Shown here: positions 1-9,600 of the stretch, one piece after another
Position numbering within the stretch: the first letter of the stretch is position 1
How the letters are laid out: each line of letters opens with the position of its first letter
Program-made: the position numbers and the translations under genes
The notes under the pieces: generated by a model
What the model was told of the DNA's origin: nothing
The model's database searches: none
What the model saw: the letters and a program-made list of their open reading frames with translations, nothing else
DNA from: Photobacterium carnosum
Lineage (GTDB): Bacteria; Pseudomonadota; Gammaproteobacteria; Enterobacterales; Vibrionaceae
DNA length: 64,000 nt
NCBI RefSeq assembly: GCF_002849605.1
Contig: NZ_NPIB01000011.1
Location: forward strand, 60,815 to 124,814
Direction: 5' to 3'

Positions 1-2146
1 TGCCTTGATTACCATATGGTCCATATGACATTGGGGTAACGTTATAAATATTAAAATTATCTAATGTGGTATAAACTGATGGCCATACATGTGTTTGTGG
101 TGGCTCAACCGAAATATAATATTGATTTCCATCAATTGGGGCTAATTTAGGAAATAACACCCGACCATCAACATCTGATATCACTTCAGCAACAGGGACT
201 AAGCCATCAACATTTGGTACTCGTACTTTTGCCGTTGGTGCTATATTATTTTTCGTTTGATAAAATTTTACGATCGCATTCTGTACGCCATTGAAGTTTG
301 TTGCATCAAAAACAACAAATTGAGGACTAATATAAGCTAAATCAGTCAGGATTATCTTATTACCATTTTGAGGGTCAAATACCTCAATCACCAATTCATC
401 ATTAGGATTTGATTGAATTTCACAATTATCCGCAGTTGAACCATTAAGACCAAAACCTTTGAAATTAATAGTCTTATCAATATTAGATAATAATGCAGAG
501 CGGTTGATTTCACCAGTACGCCATGGAATTGAAATATCGTCTAAGCAGTGGTTACCACCTGGACGGATGTAATTATCCTTTGGTGATACTGCATGCACAG
601 GAATAACACTTCTAAAAATACCCGTATTAGGTCCTGTTTCTGCAAAAATCCAATTAAAGTAATCACCCTGGGTAGAACGCAACGTTACAGGATAATTAGA
701 CGATGCTGGACCAATAATATCAATGGTTGATGCATGTTCATTTCCTTGAGGAAGGATAATTTGAGCATGAACACCATCAAATTTGAGATCAAATCCAGTT
801 GAACTTGAGTGATAATAAAAATTTGTGGGGATAAAATGTTCATCATTACTATATAAAATTGTAAATTGACTATTTGGATCTAATACCGAATTATCGAGAA
901 GTTCAAAATCAATTAAATTATCTTCTTCTTTACCAACTAAGGTATTACATATTTTACTACTTTTTGAAATGTTCTTATCTAATGCTGATAAATTAACTTC
1001 TGCTTTACTAAATATTTTAAATGGAACAGTTCCTCGCACATCATTAACTTGTGCATAATAAGAGAAATGTCCAGACGTATTCGGTTTCATATAATCAGGT
1101 TTAACGAGAAACCCTATTTTTTCCACATTACCTAAACCATCCCAAGAGCTATATTCATACCAATCTAAATTATGGTCATCTTGCTCGAAAACAAAATTAT
1201 TATTAATACCAACTAATACCACACCACCATCAAAATTATTTTCAGGAGAGACGAGTGTTATTGGTGAAAAATCTTTCGATGGCTGACCATTAATAACTTT
1301 ATCTTGTAAAAGAGAGATATTAGCAGGCAGCTTCACTGATATTAATACACCAGTATGGCTAACTTGAACTTGTGAACCCGTTGTTTTAGATTGAATAAAA
1401 ATATTATAGGGTTGTGCTGCTGATTCTGGTTTTGTACGACCAATACTTGTGTAATTTACTCTAAAATCAATTTCAGATAATGAAGTAATCTGTTGTTGAC
1501 AAAGCGGGGAATTTTCAATGGTTAAATTAACGAGAGGTCCATTAATCACAATAAGTTTAGTGGTACTTATTTTTACAACTGAAGGTTCACTTACAGAGGT
1601 AACAACCGTATCAAGCTCATAAAAATCATTGTTTTTATCTATGGTTGGAAGTTCAACAATATAAACAATATTAATAGATTCACCAGGTCTTAGTTGACCA
1701 CTAATATATTCATCATCACTATTTTTATTAAGCTCTGGCTCACCGGGATCATGAATACCATTACCATTAGTATCAAAATATATTTTTATATTGTCTGCAC
1801 TCGGTGATGTAAGATCTCCATTATCATCAGTTAGATTATTAACATTAATAATATAGCTATCTTTAATATTACCAGTATTAGTTACTGTATGAGGAATACT
1901 AACAATAGAACCAGGTGAAACATTTTTTTCTGTCTTATTATCTCCCGATGTATCAGGCGATAATGAAACATCATATACTTTTTCAACTTTAATATGGGAT
2001 ATATTCGAAAGCACTCGAATATTCTCACCCGTCGTTGAGTCAAAATAAGTCATGATGGCCTGATTCATTATTTTTGTACCAGCATTAGTTAACCCAAAAA
2101 CTGTTGAACTCACACTTAATAATATAAAAACAATGAGGTACTTCAT
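1..2146 (-). CDS. Secreted DUF11-type repeat protein, C-terminus cut by window edge
   Basis: An open frame runs on the minus strand from an ATG at 2146 to the left edge without a stop, at least 715 codons. The N-terminus (MKYLIVFILLSVSSTVFG) is a signal peptide. It is followed by NAGTKIMNQAIMTYFD, which matches the mature N-terminus of the upstream 1,088-aa protein (AAGTDIKNLATVTYED). Next comes a Ca-binding-like stretch, DTNGNGIHDPGEPEL, and a beta-rich region with phrases such as HTVTNTGNIKDSY, typical of DUF11 domains. The later part is more divergent (VRVPNVDGLVPVAEV, carboxypeptidase-regulatory-like). It is the fourth gene of a same-strand set of secreted repeat proteins. Function is unknown; extracellular or outer-surface location is inferred from the signal peptide and domains. 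Confidence 0.75.
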   Translation of the reverse strand, partial: MKYLIVFILLSVSSTVFGLTNAGTKIMNQAIMTYFDSTTGENIRVLSNISHIKVEKVYDVSLSPDTSGDNKTEKNVSPGSIVSIPHTVTNTGNIKDSYIINVNNLTDDNGDLTSPSADNIKIYFDTNGNGIHDPGEPELNKNSDDEYISGQLRPGESINIVYIVELPTIDKNNDFYELDTVVTSVSEPSVVKISTTKLIVINGPLVNLTIENSPLCQQQITSLSEIDFRVNYTSIGRTKPESAAQPYNIFIQSKTTGSQVQVSHTGVLISVKLPANISLLQDKVINGQPSKDFSPITLVSPENNFDGGVVLVGINNNFVFEQDDHNLDWYEYSSWDGLGNVEKIGFLVKPDYMKPNTSGHFSYYAQVNDVRGTVPFKIFSKAEVNLSALDKNISKSSKICNTLVGKEEDNLIDFELLDNSVLDPNSQFTILYSNDEHFIPTNFYYHSSSTGFDLKFDGVHAQIILPQGNEHASTIDIIGPASSNYPVTLRSTQGDYFNWIFAETGPNTGIFRSVIPVHAVSPKDNYIRPGGNHCLDDISIPWRTGEINRSALLSNIDKTINFKGFGLNGSTADNCEIQSNPNDELVIEVFDPQNGNKIILTDLAYISPQFVVFDATNFNGVQNAIVKFYQTKNNIAPTAKVRVPNVDGLVPVAEVISDVDGRVLFPKLAPIDGNQYYISVEPPQTHVWPSVYTTLDNFNIYNVTPMSYGPYGNQG

Positions 2147-2274
2147 TTTAGTTATTACATCTAAGAGGGCCATAAGCATTCTCCAAAGGCTAATAATTCA
2201 AAGATATGGATATAGGCTTATTGAACTTACTTGGTTTAATTAATTTCAAATATATATTTAAAATAAGCTCAATA

Positions 2275-2300
2275 AGCCCCCCTACGAGGTAGGGAGGGCT
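2275..2300 (-). terminator. GC-rich hairpin between two DUF11 genes
   Basis: An 11-bp stem (2275-2285 with 2289-2300, one bulged A) and a GAG loop stand out in AT-rich DNA just past the stop of the 1,088-aa gene. The run of T after it on the minus strand is poor. It may be a weak terminator, a partial attenuator or an mRNA 3'-end stabiliser before the next gene of the set. Confidence 0.5.
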
Positions 2301-2315
2301 AGGTTATATTTACTT

Positions 2316-5300
2316 TTAATCAATTTTTACTACAAAGTGACCAACAGCTTTGTCACCAGGAACAAGTGTTCCTACAGTAAAGGTAACTGTGTTACCACTT
2401 ACCACACCAGTAACATCAGTACCTGTAGTACTACTTGGATTACATAAAGGGCCTAAATCATCAGATGCTAAAGGATATGTGGTCGCAGCTTGTGCAACTA
2501 CAGTACCTGAATCTGTTGTATTACGACAACTTACCAAGCTACCACCCGCATGAAATTGAGAGTACTCAGTTAATTGGTCAGTAATAACCGTATTTAGCGC
2601 ATCAGATGTACCTTCATTGACGGCAATCAGTTTCCAAACAACACATTCTTCAGGCTTAACCTTTGTTGTTTGTTGCTTCAAGAACGTCTTATCTGTATCA
2701 GCAACACCAGTACAACCAGTATCTAAATCAGCATACTTATAAAGACGAACCTGACCTTTAACAACTTCTGAATTATCTTGACCTTGAGCAGTCACTGTTG
2801 GATCTGTTGTTGATACAGCAGTAATTGTTGTTAGGTTATTAGTACCAGATGTTGCATCTGTTGGTGCAAATACAGTGACTTCCATTGGAATGGTTTCACC
2901 AGGTTCTAACGTTAGTGTTGGAACTGTATCTGAGCCATCGGTTGCATCACACGTAACTTCTACATTTACAGTAGAACCATCCGCTTGCTGCACAATAATT
3001 GGCGTCGTTACAGGGGTATCACATAAGTTACCTACTTCAGTATCAGGCGTACCATTACCATCGGTATCAACCGTAATTGTATTATTAAATCCAGTCATAT
3101 TATTGCCTGAACTTAAATCAACGGTTTCAGTTGTATTACCATTATTACCTAAAGTATGGTCATAAGTAACACTACCACCTGGTTCGATTTGGTTGCTTAA
3201 TGACGCAGGCGTAATATCAATACTTGCATCAGTTGCGACATCAAATGCTTCAACCTTACGGTTATCCGCGCCAGATGCCGTTGATTTAGCAACAAGTGAG
3301 ATAATGTAATCCTTGTCATTATCACTATTAGTATCAATGGCTGCTGTTTGATCACTATCAGCTAGAGCTTGAGTGGGATCTGATGGAATAGTAATTTCAG
3401 CGTTAACCCACAATACCGCACCGGCAGGAATAGTTGGTGTCGATGTAATAACATTACCCGTTGCGGCAATATCTACGACGCCATCAGCATCAATATCAAT
3501 ACCATTATGCTTGAATACAACACTCCAACCAGTTGGTAATGCGGTTTCCCAACTTGTACCGTTATAACTACCTTCAGCACTTAATAGGAATGAATCTGAA
3601 CTACCACCTTCATTCGCAATATAAATAGGCGCTACAACTGTTGAACCTAATGGTTGATCATTAAATACAGTTGCCACATCCGCACTGGTAAGGACACCAC
3701 CAGCAAGAAGCACTGGATCGACATCGACTGTAGGGTCAATAGTCGTAATTGGCGTATTTGCAATATCAACGGTAGGCGCAGTAATAGCGACTAAACGCTC
3801 TTTTTTACTGCTTATTTGGGTTGCATCATTGTAAGATGTTGCGGTTGTTGTTGCTTCAAATGGTGTTGGCGAATTAGCAGCATCTGATGGTAGTTTGGCA
3901 ACAACACGGAACAATGTCTCATTACAATTGACAGTAATACCATCAATAGTTACAGCGGCATCGATACATGTTGAAGGATCAACAGGACCACTATCTGGCG
4001 TCACATTACCATTAGTATCAACTAGTTGCGCTGTGCCATCAGTATTCCAATATTCAAACGTAGTTCCTGCTGGGAAGCTAATATTTACCGTTGAAAGATC
4101 AAAACTATCGGTTGTATTACCGTTATTAATGATCTTGTTATAGAAGAACACTTCACTACCAGCAGCAGCAGAATCTACTTCCTGAATACTATTCTCAGAA
4201 CCATCAGCATCACCACCACCTGATGTTCCAGTTTCAGTACCAGTATCAATGATAACTACACCGGAGGTAGTCGTCGTGGTTGTTGTGGTCGGATTTGATG
4301 GATCAGGACCCGCAGTTGTAGGATCTGGATCATTACACTCGCCAGGGCCATCAAAGAGTCCATCCCCATTAAGATCTGAACATGAATAAGCAACATTACC
4401 AATGTCAGTATCACCCATCGTTGTTTCAGGAGAATACGCTACATAAAAAGTCATTGAAATGGTTGTATTAGAAGCTAATTGACTATCTATAGCATATACA
4501 CCAGGTACTGCGGTATCCGTTGTATTACCGTTACTGTTAAGATCTAAGCCGCCATCAATTCCACTTTCTGCAATATCCACATTGGTATCTTGGTCTAAAT
4601 CAACACCATGTGTAGATTCATCAACTAAATTAGCAGCAAAATCAATAGGCGTATCACCATTAACCGTTAACAAACCGCTACTTGATGCATCATACAATCC
4701 ACCAGTACTACTCGCGACATATACCGTTCCTTCCGGAATACCATCAAAAATAGTCACATCTTTAGCGTCTGTATTACCGGTATTTGAAACAGTTACTGTA
4801 TAACGAATTAAACTCAACTCTCGATCTGTACCACCATCACCATCTAAATCAATACCTAAAGCGGCTTCCGTACCAACATTCTCTAAATGAGTGGCTGATT
4901 TAGTGATATTAACAACAGCGTCATTAGTAACCGTAATTAATGATGCATTAGTATCAGGTAAGACATCATTGTTATCACCAATATCAGTGACAGAACCATC
5001 AACAGGAGATGGTGTACCATCATGTGCTTCTGCTTCTAATGTCACACCTAATGTATCACCAGGAACAGCCGTTGTAGGCACTGCTGCTGCAAGCATTAAG
5101 TTCATTTGCTCACCAGCATTTAAGGTAACGGTATCACCAGAAGTAAACTCAGTTTCCCCCGCATCTGGCTGACCATTGTTATTTGCATCATTGAAGAGCT
5201 TCAATGTTGTCGCATCAATCGTATCTGTTCCTCGCGTATCAGTTCCAGGAAGATTCTGCGCAAATGTCAATGTATAAGTATCTGCACCATTACCTGTATT

Positions 5301-5582
5301 GGTTAATACATGAGGTAAATATACCGTTTGACCTGGAGAGCCAGTAGTATTGAGATCCTGCTCAATCGTTGCACTATAAATCTGAGCTACAGTTACAACC
5401 GCTTCATTAGATGTTGCGGTATAACTATTTCCTGACTCATCTTCATAGGTTACTGTTGCTAAGTTTTTAATATCAGTTCCGGCGGCAGTAGCTGCAAGGG
5501 CTTGGCTAGATAGTAAACCTGCACCTACCGTTATGAGCCCCGCCGCAACCCATACACTGATAGGTTTTAAATGCGTATTCAT
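2316..5582 (-). CDS. Secreted DUF11 repeat protein with Ca-binding-like loops (1,088 aa)
   Basis: I chose the ATG at 5582 (MNTHLKPIS) because it follows AAAGG at about 10 bases and starts directly with the signal peptide, which ends ...SSQALA. An in-frame ATG 24 bases upstream is the alternative. The mature protein begins AAGTDIKNLATVTYED and consists of consecutive DUF11-like beta domains with the recurrent phrase 'NxGNxTDxxDLS'. Interspersed are acidic loops that resemble thrombospondin-type-3 or dockerin Ca sites: DANNNGQPDAGE, DLNGDGLFDGPGE, DIDADGVVDIA, DTDGNGTPDTEVG. A TTTTTTTT spacer sits near residue 430. It ends in VPGDKAVGHFVVKID, the last strand of a DUF11 fold. I see no transmembrane segment, autotransporter barrel or sorting signal, so how it leaves the periplasm is unclear. 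Role unknown; adhesion or surface-layer function is inference. Confidence 0.8.
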   Translation of the reverse strand: MNTHLKPISVWVAAGLITVGAGLLSSQALAATAAGTDIKNLATVTYEDESGNSYTATSNEAVVTVAQIYSATIEQDLNTTGSPGQTVYLPHVLTNTGNGADTYTLTFAQNLPGTDTRGTDTIDATTLKLFNDANNNGQPDAGETEFTSGDTVTLNAGEQMNLMLAAAVPTTAVPGDTLGVTLEAEAHDGTPSPVDGSVTDIGDNNDVLPDTNASLITVTNDAVVNITKSATHLENVGTEAALGIDLDGDGGTDRELSLIRYTVTVSNTGNTDAKDVTIFDGIPEGTVYVASSTGGLYDASSSGLLTVNGDTPIDFAANLVDESTHGVDLDQDTNVDIAESGIDGGLDLNSNGNTTDTAVPGVYAIDSQLASNTTISMTFYVAYSPETTMGDTDIGNVAYSCSDLNGDGLFDGPGECNDPDPTTAGPDPSNPTTTTTTTTSGVVIIDTGTETGTSGGGDADGSENSIQEVDSAAAGSEVFFYNKIINNGNTTDSFDLSTVNISFPAGTTFEYWNTDGTAQLVDTNGNVTPDSGPVDPSTCIDAAVTIDGITVNCNETLFRVVAKLPSDAANSPTPFEATTTATSYNDATQISSKKERLVAITAPTVDIANTPITTIDPTVDVDPVLLAGGVLTSADVATVFNDQPLGSTVVAPIYIANEGGSSDSFLLSAEGSYNGTSWETALPTGWSVVFKHNGIDIDADGVVDIAATGNVITSTPTIPAGAVLWVNAEITIPSDPTQALADSDQTAAIDTNSDNDKDYIISLVAKSTASGADNRKVEAFDVATDASIDITPASLSNQIEPGGSVTYDHTLGNNGNTTETVDLSSGNNMTGFNNTITVDTDGNGTPDTEVGNLCDTPVTTPIIVQQADGSTVNVEVTCDATDGSDTVPTLTLEPGETIPMEVTVFAPTDATSGTNNLTTITAVSTTDPTVTAQGQDNSEVVKGQVRLYKYADLDTGCTGVADTDKTFLKQQTTKVKPEECVVWKLIAVNEGTSDALNTVITDQLTEYSQFHAGGSLVSCRNTTDSGTVVAQAATTYPLASDDLGPLCNPSSTTGTDVTGVVSGNTVTFTVGTLVPGDKAVGHFVVKID

Positions 5583-5670
5583 AAAGTGGTTACCTTTTAA
5601 GGTCATTAATTTAATTACGATGTGTATAAATACCCTTGCAAAATCGCAGGGCGGTACATTTACTTAACGT

Positions 5671-6153
5671 TTATTTAACTTCGATGCGATAAGCAAAAAC
5701 TTGTTTTTCCTTAGCATTAATAGCTGTTAATGGTATCCAGCGAACGGCGGTATATTTTTCAGGTGGAATAATAACTTCAACTTTTTTTCCATCCTTCATT
5801 ATTTCGCGCTTCACTGGCTCTTTTTCAAATGTTTTTCCTCCATCAATACTAACTAAAAAATTCGATTTAATTTTTGTGCTACTTGTATTAGCAATATAAA
5901 AAGTATTCTCAGGAATAGGTCCTGTGATAATTAAGCCATTCAAAGGCTTTTCACTATTATTTGTGTAGGTTAACTTATATTCAATTTTATCTTTAGGTAC
6001 GGCATTTTCTGCTTTTACTAATTTTTCCTCTCCTTTCTTATTTACTTCAACTATATATGCATCCATTTTACTTACTAGTAAGTTGTCATCTTCCGCATAA
6101 ACAGAAAAAGACATCATCAAACAGCCAATCACTATCAATAATAAATTTTTCAT
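5671..6153 (-). CDS. Small secreted single-domain DUF11 protein (160 aa)
   Basis: Start at 6153 is favoured by GAGG six bases upstream; the longer frame from 6165 would place the Shine-Dalgarno inside the gene. A signal peptide (MKNLLLIVIGCLMMSFSVYA) precedes one DUF11-like domain: IEYKLTYTNNSEKPLNGLIITGPIPENTFY is the strand-turn-strand signature. It ends VFAYRIEVK, at the same structural point as its larger neighbours (GHFVVKID and AIYLVKIK). It lies 88 bp upstream of the 1,088-aa gene and is probably co-transcribed with it. It could be an assembly subunit, cap or chaperone of the larger proteins, but this is inference. Confidence 0.75.
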   Translation of the reverse strand: MKNLLLIVIGCLMMSFSVYAEDDNLLVSKMDAYIVEVNKKGEEKLVKAENAVPKDKIEYKLTYTNNSEKPLNGLIITGPIPENTFYIANTSSTKIKSNFLVSIDGGKTFEKEPVKREIMKDGKKVEVIIPPEKYTAVRWIPLTAINAKEKQVFAYRIEVK

Positions 6154-6626
6154 ATTACACCTCATCCTTTATGATCCGTGAAATATAACTAATGCGATAA
6201 GCATGCCAATAATAAAAACTTTTACACCATTAAAAAACAATGAGTTAATTACATGTGTTTATTTAAAAAGCAAAATGGATAATTAATTGTAATTTTGCGA
6301 ATCATTATTTAAATGCGAAATTAAACCTAAAAACCTAATGTTATAGCCATAGAATCATGGGATGACATTTTTAAAATAGCCAATATGCTATAACGTGTAT
6401 TACACAAATTAGAAATTATAAGAAATTAATTTAAAAATATTCGACAACAATTATTTACGTAAAAATAATTATTACACATTAATTTATTGGATAACTTGAT
6501 TGATTTATTCTTAATTAAAGAACAACTGTTTTATAATTAATATATATTACATTTATCAATATAAAGAATAACCATATCGATATTCTATCGTATAGTTATT
6601 TCTTGAAATATTAGTCAATGACGATA
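6154..6626. other. Gene-free AT-rich interval
   Basis: About 470 bp with no credible reading frame between the 1,999-aa gene and the small DUF11 gene. It is very AT-rich and probably holds the promoter for the downstream three-gene group. I could not pick a convincing -35/-10 pair or operator. Confidence 0.5.
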
Positions 6627-9600
6627 CTATTTTATTTTCACTAAATAAATAGCTGTTCCTTGATCGCCTGAAGCTAAAGAACCTATCATATTCCAGCGTA
6701 TCTCCCCCTCATAACCTACAATATTTGATCCATTAGTAGTAACAGGCATACAAGTGAGAGACGTTGGCACGCTACCCGACGTACAATCTATAGCTTGAGA
6801 TAATCCAGTATAACTAGGGGTACTATCAAAAATACTGACTTCAGTTAAATCACCATTCCCTACGTTAGTAAAGGTAATAACATATTCTAGTATATCGCCA
6901 GGACGACCATTATTACTGACTCCAACTGCCGTTCCCTGAGTAATATTACGTACCGTTTTTTCAAGCTTTAATTCTCCCGCACCACGGAACGTTGCTCTAA
7001 CAGTATCTTTATCAAGAACTTGACGCGTAATACCATGTCCTGTGCCTGCACTATCACTAAAGATCATATCTGCAGCTATATCGTAATGATATTGGGCATT
7101 AAGTGGTGCATCTGCTGGCACAAACACTTTACTGAGTAGACATACCGCGCTATTACTATTAACCGCAACTGGATTGACTATTTGAGCATCTGCACCATCA
7201 ACTTCGCCATTGCAGTTATTATCTATATAAAGAACGGTATTCCAACCGGTATTCGCTGGAGACACTTCTGAATTTATAATAGAGAAGTTCACACTTCCTG
7301 CCGTTGCAGCCGTAAACTTATGTGGGAATAACACCGCCTTTCCAGGTTCAACTTCACTAAAATTATCGGGTTCCATTCTTGATTCACGTACCTTACCGAA
7401 ATCAAGGCCACTAATATCGTCTCCCGCATTTGCATTAACAGCCATCTGACTATCAATAACGCTGGTGCTGGTCACTTGTGGGATCACAGTGACATTCGCT
7501 TCACTGATATCGATCCAATCCGCTTGTTTAATCACATCAAGTAATAAATTTTTACCTGAAAAATCAACGCCAAGAATAAATTTATAACTACCATCACCTG
7601 ACGTCATGTCCGTTGCTATCACATCACCCGTCGTCACTCCAGTAACGCCAGCATCATTAAAGGTTACGGTAACAGTAAAGTTGCCTAAGCCAACTTCAGT
7701 GCCGTCTTGAATACCATCATGCGCCGCCGTTGCGCCACCGACACCATTATCTTCAAACACCACGCCACTTAAAACAATACGATTGAGCAATTCAAATAAA
7801 TGATCTTCGACTTCACCATCAACGGCTGCACCATCAAACGTATTACAACTGTTAGCGGCTGAACATAAACGCACCCGCATCACAGTATTACCATTAAACC
7901 CTTCGGCGCTGGCGGCATCTAACGTTATCGCAATATTATTATTCCCTGCCGTGACCGCCTGATCGTTGATCAATAATTCATTGCTATCGGAAAAATCACC
8001 GTCATTATTTATATCAACCCAAATACTTACAAAACCATTACCAACGACTTGAATCGGTAACGTGGTGCTGGTTTCTACAATGATTTGAGCAGGTATCACT
8101 AAATCTTCATCATTCTGGCCATGGATATCATCACCTGTTGCATCAGTGCTCACCCATTGTATAAATTCAGGATCCCAACGAGAACCAAGCGCTAAATCTG
8201 CCACGCCATCTAATGCCGCATCTAAATACGCATGGCTGGCTTGGCCATATGTTGCTGCAGCATCACCATAATCGATCGAATCATAACAACCCGCACCATC
8301 ATTACCTTGTAAACTACTTTCATTAGAAGCCGTTACATATTCCACTTCTGCAGTAATGGCATTAATACGATAGACAACCGCTTGTTCATTTAAATTAACC
8401 GTGCCATCTTGATTTGTATCATGATTACCACCATTCGTCAGAGCATAAAGGCTAATCGCGTCATCGATCACTAATGCCCCTGCCTGTAATTTACTATTGG
8501 TATCTAACGTTGGCTCAGCACCAAAATAAGTCAGAGCTTGAGCCGTAACAGCACCTGTTGACACATTAACGCTGTAAAGCATGTCGCCATTTAAATCAAC
8601 TAAATAACCCAACCCAGATTGGCTACTAATGGCTAAATCAGCCCCAACATCTATTGAACCACCACCATAAGAGCCTCCCATGGTAGCAATATCTAAAGGA
8701 ACAGTAGTAAAGGTCTGTGTATTGAGATCAATTTTAACTAATGAATCCCATGACGTTCGCCATACAATTAAATAATTACCATCGGCTGTAACATCACCCG
8801 CAGTTGGCGCACTCAACACCGTCGAGGTCGAACTGTAGCCGCTATGACGCAGTGAATCCCCTTTGGCAAAATCAAAACTTTCACCATCTTGTAAACGACG
8901 AATAGTGGTTGCTGATTCAGCTCGAATTTCACCTAAATCAATAAAGCTAGTGCCTGTTTTATCGGTCACAAACAAATGATGAATACGATCAGCTTGTGAC
9001 ATGTCGGTGAAAGAACCGTAAATCAAACCATGAATACGATTAAAACCAATTGCATTAATATTATTAATATTGATTTGATTCGTTATTATTATTGGATTAA
9101 CAATATTATTAAAAGTAATAGGCTCAGCAGTAACATCGAGTGAATTATAACTATAATCTGTCGCGGCTATCGGTAAACGCGTTTGCACAATGAGATCACA
9201 CTGGTTATTGCTGATTAAATCAGAAATTAAAACTCGATAGTCTTCGACTTCACCGTCATTCGCGAGTCCAATAGGACTATCACAACTGACATCACTGCAT
9301 AAACGTACCCGCAAATAGCTGTAACCAACAATGGCATTTGAGGGAATCGGCACACTGTAATTATTATTTCCTATCACAGCACTGACATCGGCAATGATTT
9401 GTTCACCACTATCATCCCAATCACCATCAAGATTAAAATCTAACCATGCATATAATCGTTGTCCTGAACTAATACGAGCTGCATCTTCAGCAACATTAAT
9501 CGCAATATCAAAATTCGCCCCTTTGGTTGCGGCAAGAAGCACACTAACGCCATCTTCATCATCAAAATTATCGTTATCATCAGCGATTGCACCAATATTC

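Noticed and set aside
2350..5172. Several plus-strand open frames of 60-96 codons across the 1,088-aa gene
   Set aside because: They lie antisense to a clear repeat protein, lack ribosome-binding sites, and arise from the low frequency of reverse-strand stops in Thr/Asp-rich coding DNA.
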